35,966 nt of DNA from Acinetobacter qingfengensis. GTDB lineage: Bacteria > Pseudomonadota > Gammaproteobacteria > Pseudomonadales > Moraxellaceae. The translations under genes and the position numbers were made by a program. The DNA lies in NCBI RefSeq assembly GCF_008693185.1, contig NZ_VXKN01000015.1, forward strand, positions 1 to 35,966, in the 5' to 3' direction. Positions 1-8,208 of this stretch are shown one piece after another (position 1 is the first letter of the stretch; every line of letters begins with the position of its first letter). Under the pieces are notes generated by a model. It was not told the DNA's origin, made no database searches, and worked only from the letters and a program-made list of their open reading frames with translations.

Positions 1-2396
1 ACAATGTGAAGCTGGGTGATACAGTTAACTTTGCTGATGGTAGTAATACCACAGCGACCTATGATGCTACGACAAATACCTATAAGTACAACTTGAACAA
101 TGATATCAACCTGAACAGCGTGAATGCAGGTGGAACAGTTGTTAATTCAACAGGTGTACAAGCAGGTGCAATCAAACTGGATGCAGCAAGTGGCAAGATC
201 ACCGGTGTAACGGCAGGAAGCAATGCAACTGATGCAGTTAACGTTGAACAGTTAAACAAAGCCCAGGCGGCAGCAACCACTAAAGTAAATGCAGGTAACA
301 ACATCAATGTTCAGTCTACATTGAATGCAGATGGCAGTACGAGCTATACAGTTGCGACCAATAAAGAAGTTAACTTTGATAAAGTTACAGTTGGTGGTGT
401 AGTAATAGATAAAACCACGAATAAGATTAGTGGTCTTGCAGATGGTGTAGTAAATGGTTCAAGCAGTGAAGCGATCAATGGTAGCCAGTTAAATAACAGC
501 ACCAATTCAATCAGTGAAATTATTGGTGGTGGCGTTACCAATAATGCGGGTAACCTGAGTGGTCCATTTAGCACAAATGGCAACAATTACAATACTATCG
601 CCGATGCAATTGCTGGAGAAAGTGCAGCAGCGAAAACCGAAGTTAAAAACAATGATGGCAACATCACGGTTAGCAGTAGTACCGGAACAGATGGGCAAAG
701 CATATACACCGTTGGTCTTGCCGATCAGCTTGCTATAGGCAGTCAGGTGAGCATTGATGGAACCACTGGCGACATCAATGCTGGTAGTATCCGTGTTAAT
801 GGCACAACAGGTAACGTGAATGGATTAAGCAATACCACATGGGATGGCAGCAGCATTGTATCGGGTCAGGCTGCGACAGAAGATCAGTTACAACAAGTTG
901 CCAACGCAGCATCCAGTGCCTCATCAGCAGCGAAAACCGAAGTTAAAGAAGGCAAGAATATTAATGTACTTGAAAGTGTGGGAGCAAATGGACAAAGCAT
1001 TTATACCATTGCAACCGCAGATGATGTGAATTTCGCGACTATCAGTGTTGGTGATAACACGAGCGGTATCAAACTTGATGGTAGCAGCAACAAAATCAGC
1101 AATCTTGCAGCAGGAGAAGTTTCTTCAACATCCAGCGAAGCAATCAATGGTAGTCAGCTTTATACGCTGGGTAATAATGTCACCAACTTATTTGGTGGCA
1201 ATGCTGAGTATATTAATCAACAAATCAACTGGACCAATATTGGTGGAACAGGAAAAAATACTATTGATGATGCTATCGCTTCTGTAAAAAATTCTGCTGA
1301 TAATGCAAGTCAGGGTTGGAATATATCCACTAATGGCGGTACTGCAAGCAATGTTAAACCAGGTAATACTGTAGATTTTAAAGGTGATGGCAGTGTTGTG
1401 GTTAGTAATGAAGGTAATAAAGTAACCGTTGGATTATCGGATAAAGTGACTGTAGGTTCTGGTAATAATGCGGTTTCGATTGATGGTAATGCCGGAACAA
1501 TTCAGGTGGGTGAAGTCTCTATAGATGGTTCTACAGGAAACATTACGGCTGGGAAAGTGAATATTGATGGTGTCAATGGTACAGTCAATGGACTAACCAA
1601 TACGACATGGGATCCCGATAAGATTATTTCTGGACAGGCAGCGACTGAAGATCAATTGAAACAAGTTGCAAATGATGCAACAAGTGCCGCAGCAAAAGCA
1701 AAAACCACCGTGAGTGCCGGTAATAATGTTGTTGTAACTAAAACTCAAAACACAGATGGTTCGGATAATTATCAGGTTGCAACGTCAAAAGATGTGACCT
1801 TTGATTCTGTGACATCAGACAAAGTAACAGCAGGTACAGTTACAGCAGATAAAGTGACTGTTGGTAGTGTAAACATTGATTCATCTGGTATTAATGCTGG
1901 AAATCAAAAGATAACCAATGTTGCAGCGGGTACGGTTTCTGCCACATCTACAGATGCTGTTAATGGTAGCCAGCTCTATGGTCATACTCAGGCTGTGCAA
2001 AACATTATTGGTGGCTCGACCAGTTACGATGTAACCACAGGTGCTTATACCAATAATAATATTGGTGGAACAGGTCAAAATACAATAGATGCTGCTATTG
2101 GCGTTGTAAATAATAATATCAATACATTGGGTCAAACCCTGAATCGCCGTATTGATAATCTTGAGGATGATTTATCTGCGGGCATTGCAGCAACTGCTGC
2201 ACTTGAAGCTGCACCGTATGTACCGGGTAAATGGACTTATGCAGCAGGTGCCTCTTATTACAATGATCAAAGTGCTGTGGGTGCGACTTTACGTCGTACT
2301 GCGGATAATGGTCGCTGGTCATTGACCGGAGGTGTAGCAGGAGGAACTAACGGTTCTGCGCTAGTTCGTGTGGGCATCAGTGGTGTAATTGATTAA
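1..2396 (+). CDS. ata: Trimeric autotransporter adhesin (Ata/AtaA-like), C-terminal part, 5' end outside window
   Basis: The reading frame is already open at the left edge (first full codon at 3), so this is the C-terminal ~798 residues of a larger surface adhesin. It is rich in Asn, Gly, Thr, Ser and Ala and nearly free of Cys. Stalk and connector motifs recur: DAVNVEQL near residue 77, AINGSQL near 158 and 379, and DAVNGSQLY near 650, all typical YadA-family neck motifs. A ~45-residue block starting TTWD and containing SGQAATEDQL occurs twice (nt ~833-960 and ~1604-1740). The last ~85 residues, after a coiled coil (LNRRIDNLEDDLSAG), form the YadA membrane anchor, whose trimer makes the 12-strand outer-membrane barrel that exports the passenger. 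Known family members bind host matrix proteins or abiotic surfaces. The exact ligand cannot be inferred here because the head domain lies outside the window. Confidence 0.93.
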   Translation, partial: NVKLGDTVNFADGSNTTATYDATTNTYKYNLNNDINLNSVNAGGTVVNSTGVQAGAIKLDAASGKITGVTAGSNATDAVNVEQLNKAQAAATTKVNAGNNINVQSTLNADGSTSYTVATNKEVNFDKVTVGGVVIDKTTNKISGLADGVVNGSSSEAINGSQLNNSTNSISEIIGGGVTNNAGNLSGPFSTNGNNYNTIADAIAGESAAAKTEVKNNDGNITVSSSTGTDGQSIYTVGLADQLAIGSQVSIDGTTGDINAGSIRVNGTTGNVNGLSNTTWDGSSIVSGQAATEDQLQQVANAASSASSAAKTEVKEGKNINVLESVGANGQSIYTIATADDVNFATISVGDNTSGIKLDGSSNKISNLAAGEVSSTSSEAINGSQLYTLGNNVTNLFGGNAEYINQQINWTNIGGTGKNTIDDAIASVKNSADNASQGWNISTNGGTASNVKPGNTVDFKGDGSVVVSNEGNKVTVGLSDKVTVGSGNNAVSIDGNAGTIQVGEVSIDGSTGNITAGKVNIDGVNGTVNGLTNTTWDPDKIISGQAATEDQLKQVANDATSAAAKAKTTVSAGNNVVVTKTQNTDGSDNYQVATSKDVTFDSVTSDKVTAGTVTADKVTVGSVNIDSSGINAGNQKITNVAAGTVSATSTDAVNGSQLYGHTQAVQNIIGGSTSYDVTTGAYTNNNIGGTGQNTIDAAIGVVNNNINTLGQTLNRRIDNLEDDLSAGIAATAALEAAPYVPGKWTYAAGASYYNDQSAVGATLRRTADNGRWSLTGGVAGGTNGSALVRVGISGVID

Positions 2397-2410
2397 TTCA
2401 CTAAACAATT

Positions 2411-2437
2411 GAAGGCGATTATTTCGCCTTCAGTTTC
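2411..2437 (+). terminator. Hairpin between adhesin and tpgA-like gene
   Basis: Perfect 8-bp stem GAAGGCGA (2411-2418) and TCGCCTTC (2424-2431) with a 5-nt loop, followed by a broken T tract (AGTTTCTT). It sits in the 69-nt gap between the adhesin and the next co-directional gene. It may be a partial terminator that lowers downstream expression relative to the adhesin. Confidence 0.6.
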
Positions 2438-2465
2438 TTAAAAAAATTAACTTTGAGAGAATGAA

Positions 2466-3254
2466 ATGAACGCATTAAAAAAAGTCATGATGCTGAGTAT
2501 CTTCAGTGGTTTAGTGATAAGCATGACAACATCTGCACAAGAGCCAAATCTTCAGCCAACTATTGAAGAAATTAAATTTCCAGAAGTAAAAGATAGTTAT
2601 TTGAAACAAGTAAATCGCTATGAAGTGAATGACATTGCGCGTCTGGAAACTGGCCTAAATAAGGATCAGATTCGGCATTTGTTGAGTCATCCACAATTTA
2701 ATGAAGGTGTTTTTGTTAATCGTATCTGGAATTATGTTATGGATGTGCGTATTCCGGGCACACAGACCTATAAGCGCTGTCAGTTAAGAATAGATTTTGA
2801 TCAAAAAAATCTCGCAAAGGCATTATATTGGAAAGGTGAGCAATGTCAGGAATTGCTAAACTATAAAGTCAACACAAGTACATTGGCACTTCCAGCCTCT
2901 CAAGCACGCCAAGCCACACTAATCTTTGCATTCGATCAATATCATGTGAGTCAAATTACTCAAACGACAGCATCTCTTGAGCAAATCGCAGATCAAATTA
3001 AATCGGATCATCCTCAACAGGTTTATATTTCCGGTTTTACTGATCGTTTTGGCGCGTATGCATATAACCAAAAACTTTCAGCAAATCGTGTCAATAGTAT
3101 TGCAACCGCATTAGTACAATACGGCGTTGATCCCAATATTTTGCAAATTCAGGCAAATGGTGCAACCTCACTTTACCAGCAGTGCGATGGTTCTAAAAAT
3201 AATGTAACCATTGAATGTTTGGCACCAAATCGCCGAGTTAACATTCAGTGGTAA
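2466..3254 (+). CDS. tpgA: TpgA-like periplasmic OmpA-family protein (adhesin/peptidoglycan linker)
   Basis: 262 residues with a Sec signal peptide (cleavage probably after TSA, residue 24). Residues ~50-130 resemble the SmpA/OmlA (BamE-like) fold: a [11 protein letters not shown] helix, then a W-x-Y strand and a Cys105/Cys127 pair. Residues ~150-262 form an OmpA_C peptidoglycan-binding domain with GFTDRFG (Asp193) and LSANRVNS (Arg208), the two residues that normally clamp diaminopimelate. A second Cys pair (240/251) may form a disulfide. In Acinetobacter sp. Tol 5 the protein encoded next to AtaA with this same two-domain build, TpgA, binds the adhesin anchor and peptidoglycan. The 69-nt spacing and same strand here support the same role. 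The start at 2466 is preceded by a weak GAGAG ribosome site. Confidence 0.85.
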   Translation: MNALKKVMMLSIFSGLVISMTTSAQEPNLQPTIEEIKFPEVKDSYLKQVNRYEVNDIARLETGLNKDQIRHLLSHPQFNEGVFVNRIWNYVMDVRIPGTQTYKRCQLRIDFDQKNLAKALYWKGEQCQELLNYKVNTSTLALPASQARQATLIFAFDQYHVSQITQTTASLEQIADQIKSDHPQQVYISGFTDRFGAYAYNQKLSANRVNSIATALVQYGVDPNILQIQANGATSLYQQCDGSKNNVTIECLAPNRRVNIQW

Positions 3255-3265
3255 AAGCCTTCAAA

Positions 3266-3340
3266 ATTATATGGCTGACTTTAAAAATTTTCTGGAAGCA
3301 ATTTAAGCGTCACTTTAATTTTAAGGTATAGCCATATAAT
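3266..3340. repeat. 11-bp perfect inverted repeat with complementary interior
   Basis: ATTATATGGCT (3266-3276) is matched by AGCCATATAAT (3330-3340). Just inside, ACTTTAAAAATT and AATTTTAAGGT are also nearly complementary, so the whole 75-nt block can fold into one long imperfect hairpin. It lies 11 nt after tpgA. It could be a 3'-UTR stabiliser or a tiny mobile-element relic. No coding potential is seen. Confidence 0.5.
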
Positions 3341-3350
3341 CGAGATCAAA

Positions 3351-3401
3351 CTTTCCGGGTATATTGATCTTTGTTAATATATCCGAAAAGGCATATTTTT
3401 T
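3351..3401 (+). terminator. Possible terminator of the adhesin-tpgA operon
   Basis: CTTTCCGGGTATATT (3351-3365) pairs with AATATATCCGAAAAG (3376-3390) over 15 positions with one G-T wobble and one mismatch, loop of 10 nt. A run of six T follows at 3396-3401. The T run starts 5 nt after the stem, so termination efficiency is uncertain. Confidence 0.45.
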
Positions 3402-3599
3402 GATTTTATAAAAATATTTAAATAATTGAAAATTATTAATTTTTTAGAGAATGGATTGTGAGTTGAAATGTCCAATTTTTTGAAAATATCTTGACACATG
3501 ATATGAGATAAAGTTGCAGAATATAAGAATAATGTTTGAGCTGTTTTATTTTATTTCACCAATATGTTGCATTTATAAGATGACTTTGTAGATTTAAAT

Positions 3600-3790
3600 C
3601 TTTTCCTTTTGGTCGATGAGCGATAAAATAAAAACCGTCATCAGATGTGCTACAGGATTGGCAACCCTAATCCTTCTAACTGTGGTGTTTAAGCGATCTA
3701 CCTCGTCCTTTACGCACGTATCATCTTTTGGAAGCAATGCTAACTCGCATTTGTTCTTATTAGGTTGGCTTTTGTTCTCAACCACGGACA
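3600..3790 (+). ncRNA. Candidate C4-like antisense RNA region (low confidence)
   Basis: This stretch is clearly richer in G+C than the AT-rich flanks (3400-3600) and has no convincing gene. Its core at 3650-3685 folds as an outer CTAC/GTGG pairing (3650-3653 with 3682-3685) around AGGATT/AATCCT (3654-3659 with 3669-3674), whose loop region contains GGCAACC. It is followed by GGTGTTTAAG. From memory this core resembles the C4/CI antisense RNAs of P1, P7 and P4 phages, and multi-copy C4-like small RNAs have been reported in Acinetobacter baumannii. I cannot run a covariance search. Short open frames of 60-65 codons exist on both strands but lack ribosome sites and known similarity. The exact ends are not defined. 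Confidence 0.35.
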
Positions 3791-3908
3791 TTGGTTAAAA
3801 CCTAATACATATTGTATGATGAGTAATCTATTGACTGATCATACATCAGTATCATTTTGCCAGAGAGATGGTCAAATTACTCTCAAGCACAACTTGTTGG
3901 AAACACAA

Positions 3909-5738
3909 ATGCCTGATTATCGTTCAAAAACATCAACACATGGAAGAAATATGGCTGGCGCACGTGGCTTATGGCGTGCTACAGGAATGAAGGATGAAGA
4001 TTTTGGAAAACCGATTATTGCCGTAGTCAACTCCTTTACGCAATTCGTACCCGGTCATGTGCATCTAAAAGATTTAGGACAATTGGTTGCCCGTGAAATT
4101 GAAGCTGCCGGTGGCGTCGCGAAAGAGTTTAATACCATTGCTGTTGATGATGGTATTGCCATGGGGCATGATGGTATGTTGTATTCATTACCTTCACGTG
4201 ATTTGATTGCCGATTCTGTAGAGTATATGGTGAATGCACACTGTGCAGATGCCATGGTTTGTATTTCAAATTGTGACAAAATCACTCCAGGGATGTTAAT
4301 GGCGGCAATGCGATTAAATATTCCGGTAGTATTTGTATCTGGCGGTCCGATGGAAGCCGGTAAGGTCAAATATCGAGGTGACGAGAAAGCCATTGATCTG
4401 GTTGATGCCATGATTGTTGCTGCTGATGATCATTATACAGATGAAGAAGTACAAGCATTTGAACGTTCAGCTTGTCCGACTTGTGGTTCTTGTTCAGGCA
4501 TGTTCACTGCCAATTCCATGAACTGTTTGACAGAAGCACTGGGTCTTTCTTTGCCGGGTAATGGATCAATCGTGGCCACACATGCCAACCGCAAAAGCCT
4601 GTTTTTAAGAGCAGGGCGGTTGGTGGTGGAATTGGCAAAACGTTATTATGAGCAAAATGATGACAGTATTCTGCCACGTTCAATTGCCACTAAAGCTGCC
4701 TTTGAAAATGCCATGACACTCGATATTGCCATGGGAGGATCAACCAATACAGTTTTACATCTATTGGCTGCGGCAAATGAAGCTCAGGTCGATTTTACCA
4801 TGACGGATATTGACCAGTTATCCCGTAAAGTTCCAGTATTGTGTAAAGTTGCTCCTGCTGTACCTAACGTTCACATGGAAGATGTGCATCGTGCTGGTGG
4901 TATCATGTCGATCTTGGGTGAGCTTGATCGTGCAGGATTGCTGAATACATCAGTTAATAATGTACATGAAAAAACTTTACTGGATGCCTTAAATAAATGG
5001 GACATTATTCGTACTGAAGACGAACAGGTCTATCAGTTCTATCGTTCTTCACCAGGAGGAATTCCAACTCAGGTCGCTTTCTCTCAAGAACGTTATTATT
5101 CTACGTTGGATGGTAATCGTGAAAATGGCGTGATTCGCAATGTTGAACATGCATTTTCTAAAGATGGTGGCTTGGCGGTGCTGTTCGGTAACATTGCGCT
5201 GGATGGCTGTATTGTCAAAACTGCAGGTGTAGATGAGTCTATCCTGAAATTCACAGGAACAGCACGTGTTTTTGAAAGTCAGGACGCAGCGGTAGAAGCC
5301 ATTTTAGGTGAGCAAATCAAGGCCGGTGACATTGTGGTGATTCGTTACGAAGGCCCACGTGGCGGTCCGGGCATGCAAGAAATGCTTTATCCAACCAGCT
5401 ATTTAAAATCCAAAGGTTTAGGTAAAGAGTGTGCCTTGATTACTGATGGTCGCTTTTCTGGTGGTTCATCAGGTTTGTCTATTGGCCATATTTCACCAGA
5501 AGCAGCAGAAGGCGGAGCCATTGGTTTGGTTGAAGATGGTGATATTATCGACATTGACATTCCAAACCGTGGCATAAACTTACGCGTGGATGATGAGACT
5601 CTTGCGCAGCGCCGAAAAGTACAGGATGAAAAAGGCTGGCAACCAAAAGAACAGCGTAAGCGTAAAGTTTCTAAATCACTTCAGATTTATGCCAAACATG
5701 CAACCAGTGCAGCAAAAGGTGCAGTACGTATCGTGTAA
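3909..5738 (+). CDS. ilvD: Dihydroxy-acid dehydratase
   Basis: 609 residues starting [20 protein letters not shown], which matches the family N-terminus. The frame is open 48 codons further upstream, but those residues are not conserved, so ATG 3909 is chosen. The enzyme dehydrates 2,3-dihydroxy-isovalerate and -methylvalerate to the 2-keto acids of valine and isoleucine synthesis (also leading to leucine and pantothenate) in the cytoplasm. Iron-sulfur and active-site segments are present: [10 protein letters not shown] near residue 120, [19 protein letters not shown] near 188-206, and [15 protein letters not shown] near 512. Length agrees with the E. coli-type enzyme (616 residues). It stands alone rather than in an ilv operon and ends in a strong terminator. 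A weak GGA lies 6 nt before the start. Confidence 0.97.
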   Translation: MPDYRSKTSTHGRNMAGARGLWRATGMKDEDFGKPIIAVVNSFTQFVPGHVHLKDLGQLVAREIEAAGGVAKEFNTIAVDDGIAMGHDGMLYSLPSRDLIADSVEYMVNAHCADAMVCISNCDKITPGMLMAAMRLNIPVVFVSGGPMEAGKVKYRGDEKAIDLVDAMIVAADDHYTDEEVQAFERSACPTCGSCSGMFTANSMNCLTEALGLSLPGNGSIVATHANRKSLFLRAGRLVVELAKRYYEQNDDSILPRSIATKAAFENAMTLDIAMGGSTNTVLHLLAAANEAQVDFTMTDIDQLSRKVPVLCKVAPAVPNVHMEDVHRAGGIMSILGELDRAGLLNTSVNNVHEKTLLDALNKWDIIRTEDEQVYQFYRSSPGGIPTQVAFSQERYYSTLDGNRENGVIRNVEHAFSKDGGLAVLFGNIALDGCIVKTAGVDESILKFTGTARVFESQDAAVEAILGEQIKAGDIVVIRYEGPRGGPGMQEMLYPTSYLKSKGLGKECALITDGRFSGGSSGLSIGHISPEAAEGGAIGLVEDGDIIDIDIPNRGINLRVDDETLAQRRKVQDEKGWQPKEQRKRKVSKSLQIYAKHATSAAKGAVRIV

Positions 5739-5757
5739 TCTAGGTTTTATCTTTATG

Positions 5758-5788
5758 AAAAGCAGCTTTATTTGAAAGCTGCTTTTTT
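5758..5788 (+). terminator. Rho-independent terminator of ilvD
   Basis: Perfect 12-bp stem AAAAGCAGCTTT (5758-5769) and AAAGCTGCTTTT (5775-5786) with loop ATTTG, ending in a T6 tract. Confidence 0.92.
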
Positions 5789-5824
5789 ATGGGAAAAGCT
5801 TTTTGGCAATACAAATTGTAAATA

Positions 5825-5853
5825 TTGAACATTTTGTTCTGACTTGTTATAAA
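5825..5853 (+). promoter_or_regulatory. Predicted sigma-70 promoter for the 5896 gene
   Basis: TTGAAC (5825-5830), 17-bp spacer, TATAAA (5848-5853). The predicted start is about 35 nt before the ATG, which has an AGAGG ribosome site at 5884-5888. Confidence 0.6.
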
Positions 5854-5895
5854 CCTTTATATTAAGATATGGGTTTATGGTTTAGAGGTTAGCTT

Positions 5896-7209
5896 ATGTC
5901 CCTGCTGCGAAGGTGGTTTGATCCGATTCGCTCGAAATGGTATTACAATCAGCCACAACGTGAGGCGAATTTACCAGTGGATCAGGGCATTAGCGTATAT
6001 CTACGTTTAGATGATGTCTATAGTTATCTTGCTGTACAACAACTTGAACAATTAGAAGAAATTTTGGTTGATGAAATTAAACCACTAAAAATTATTATTT
6101 CTGATCAGGCTGCGCCCCCTCCAAATGGCATGAGTGAAGAACGCTGGCATAAATACGCATTGAATGATGCGAAAACCCTTGCCATGCAACATCGTTTTGC
6201 TTATGACGACATGCCGGAAATGCCAGCTCGAGAAGCGATTGCACAAGCACATGCTATTCTGGAACGTACCCCATTAAAGGGTAAAGATTTTCTTTATCTC
6301 CTTGAAGATGTTTTTCATATGTTGTGGCAACAGCAATATGGAAAATTGAAAATGTTGTATCAAATGTCGAGAAATCAGGTGATTAATCATGAGCCTGATC
6401 CTCAGTTTAGCTTTACCACGCAACCAATATTAACAGCTTACTTTGCTTTTGGTGGGCGAGAGTATCATGCTGTGGATGATTTATTACGCTTAACCCGGCG
6501 TTTACAACAACAAAAACTATTGACTTCACCTGCTATTTTCTTGATCAATCATATTGAATGGCGTGAACATCTTATTAATGATGCAGAAGATCTGGCCGAA
6601 ATTCAGGCATTACAACCAGAACTGGATTTGTATATTGCGCTGGAAGATCCGATTTCGTGGTTATTGTTGGCTTATATTCGGGAAGAACTGGCCAATCTAT
6701 ATAATATTCAATTGACGATTTATCCTTTACCGTATCAACATCGTGATCAATTTGACTGGAGTCTGGCAACCCGTTTATCTAAACGAACGGGTGTGGAATT
6801 TACACCCTTTTGTCGGCCGGATGCTGATACAGTCATGCGTATGGCGGAAGGATTTTATCAGGTTGATACACAGCAACGTGTAGATGCATTGCTGGAAATG
6901 TTGAAACAAATCTGGACTCGAGGCAAAGATCTGAATGTTATCGAGAATATGCAAAATGTACTCAAGAATTTTGACCGAGTAGATTATACCAATACCGCAG
7001 AAATACAGGCAAAATTACTTAAAAATGACCAACAATGTGATGAATATTATCAACCAGATTTACCGGTCATGGTACTGAGAGTTGATGATAGAAAATTTGT
7101 GTTCAATAGCCTGTATCGAGTCTGGATGATTGAAAGTATTTTTTCCAATGTGCTGGAAAAAATTGCGAAAGCTCAATATCAGGAAAATCTGGATGATCAA
7201 TCCTCCTGA
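5896..7209 (+). CDS. DsbA/HCCA-isomerase-like double thioredoxin-fold protein, function unknown
   Basis: 437 residues, no signal peptide, cytoplasmic. Two segments carry the N-terminal motif of the DsbA-like / 2-hydroxychromene-2-carboxylate isomerase group: LRLDDVYSYLAVQQL (residues ~36-50) and LYIALEDPISWLLLAYI (~245-261), each followed by a helical insert. I infer an internal duplication of a thioredoxin-like fold. There is no CXXC (the few Cys are isolated), so disulfide chemistry is unlikely. A glutathione- or CoA-dependent isomerase-like activity, or a purely structural role, is possible. An AGAGG ribosome site 7 nt before the ATG fixes the start. It converges on the AraC gene with only 3 nt between stop codons and no visible terminator between them. 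Confidence 0.75.
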   Translation: MSLLRRWFDPIRSKWYYNQPQREANLPVDQGISVYLRLDDVYSYLAVQQLEQLEEILVDEIKPLKIIISDQAAPPPNGMSEERWHKYALNDAKTLAMQHRFAYDDMPEMPAREAIAQAHAILERTPLKGKDFLYLLEDVFHMLWQQQYGKLKMLYQMSRNQVINHEPDPQFSFTTQPILTAYFAFGGREYHAVDDLLRLTRRLQQQKLLTSPAIFLINHIEWREHLINDAEDLAEIQALQPELDLYIALEDPISWLLLAYIREELANLYNIQLTIYPLPYQHRDQFDWSLATRLSKRTGVEFTPFCRPDADTVMRMAEGFYQVDTQQRVDALLEMLKQIWTRGKDLNVIENMQNVLKNFDRVDYTNTAEIQAKLLKNDQQCDEYYQPDLPVMVLRVDDRKFVFNSLYRVWMIESIFSNVLEKIAKAQYQENLDDQSS

Positions 7210-7212
7210 AAA

Positions 7213-8208
7213 TTAGACCGACTGTAACGACCACCCACACCAACGTTTAAATGCACGGCGGAAGTTTGTTGGATCATGAATGGATAAATAATTGGCAATT
7301 TGTTCAGTTTTAAACCCATGAACATGGTGTAATAACATTGCGGTGTGTAACCGACATTGATCTACCTGCGCCTGAAAATGTGTATCGTGTTTTTTAAGTC
7401 GCCGTTTTAAGGTTGCAGGACTGACCTGAAAATATTGTGCGGTACTTTCCAGTTGAATTGGCTGTTGAATATTCTGCATTAAATAACTGTATAAATGTTC
7501 CAGAAAACTTTGTTGTAATTTTGCCTGATGTATTTGTTGTTGTGCTTGCTGATAAGTTAATTGCGATAATGTAGATGTATGATGAGGCAGTTGAATATCC
7601 AGCCATTTAATGTCCAATCGCATACAATTCATGGGTCGTTCAAAGCTAAGCGCACTGCCTAAGTGAGTCCAGTATTGCTCAATATATTCAGGTTCCGCAA
7701 AGTTAAATTCATATTGCCATTCCAGCTTATGGCTAAATAACTGTCTACATAAAGCATGAATTGCAGCCATACTAACTTCAATTAAAAAACGGTTATCATG
7801 GTGGTTGCCATCTAACCAGTAAATCATCATGTCATGTGGTGTCTGCATGATTCTTGGCGTCAGCCATGGCGATACCAACGCAGAAAATTCTACATAGCGA
7901 TGAAACACTTCTTTTAAATTATGCGCATAAAGGATAGATGTAATGGCCGCATTAAAGGGTGTGACCAAACTGCGTGAACCAAATAGAAACTGGATGTCCT
8001 GCCCTGGGAAATGTTGCTGTGCATTATGCAACACACATTTAAACTGCTGAGGTGAAATCAGTTTTTGGGCAGATAAAACATCTTCCAGAAATAATCCACT
8101 GCCTTTAAATAAAATATGTTGACTGATCTGATATTGATTGGCCAGATCTATCAGTAATGACAATTGTTGATGTGCAGGAATAAACAGATCATCACAATCG
8201 TAACTCAT
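7213..8208 (-). CDS. AraC-family regulator (OruR/ArgR-type N-terminal domain)
   Basis: 331 residues. The N-terminal ~190 residues resemble the arabinose-binding-like domain of OruR-type regulators (HILFKGSGLFLEDVLSAQKLISPQQF near residue 31). The C-terminal ~95 residues are the AraC double helix-turn-helix, including LESTAQYFQVSPATLKRRLK and the second helix pair FKTEQIANYLSIHDPTNFRRAFKRW. Its ATG overlaps the stop of the upstream membrane GGDEF-like gene as ATGA, with a GAGGTGA ribosome site inside that gene, so the two are translationally coupled. The effector is unknown. Two near-identical 17-bp direct repeats upstream of the operon are candidate binding sites. Confidence 0.88.
   Translation of the reverse strand: MSYDCDDLFIPAHQQLSLLIDLANQYQISQHILFKGSGLFLEDVLSAQKLISPQQFKCVLHNAQQHFPGQDIQFLFGSRSLVTPFNAAITSILYAHNLKEVFHRYVEFSALVSPWLTPRIMQTPHDMMIYWLDGNHHDNRFLIEVSMAAIHALCRQLFSHKLEWQYEFNFAEPEYIEQYWTHLGSALSFERPMNCMRLDIKWLDIQLPHHTSTLSQLTYQQAQQQIHQAKLQQSFLEHLYSYLMQNIQQPIQLESTAQYFQVSPATLKRRLKKHDTHFQAQVDQCRLHTAMLLHHVHGFKTEQIANYLSIHDPTNFRRAFKRWCGWSLQSV

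Noticed and set aside
3491..3525. TTGACA at 3491 as an ilvD or RNA promoter
   Set aside because: No -10 hexamer lies 16-18 bp downstream; the nearest candidates are spaced at 10 or 25 bp.
3616..3798. 60-codon frame with a hydrophobic stretch (LILLTVV) that could be an ilv leader peptide or small membrane protein
   Set aside because: No ribosome site, no attenuator fold at its end, only a modest run of branched-chain codons, and a similar-length frame on the opposite strand. The RNA-gene reading fits better.
3255..3800. Insertion sequence remnant in the gene-free stretch
   Set aside because: No transposase-like protein motif and no target-site duplication could be identified.
3765..3908. N-terminal extension of ilvD by 48 codons
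   Set aside because: The extension is unlike any dihydroxy-acid dehydratase; the conserved protein starts at [12 protein letters not shown] (3909).
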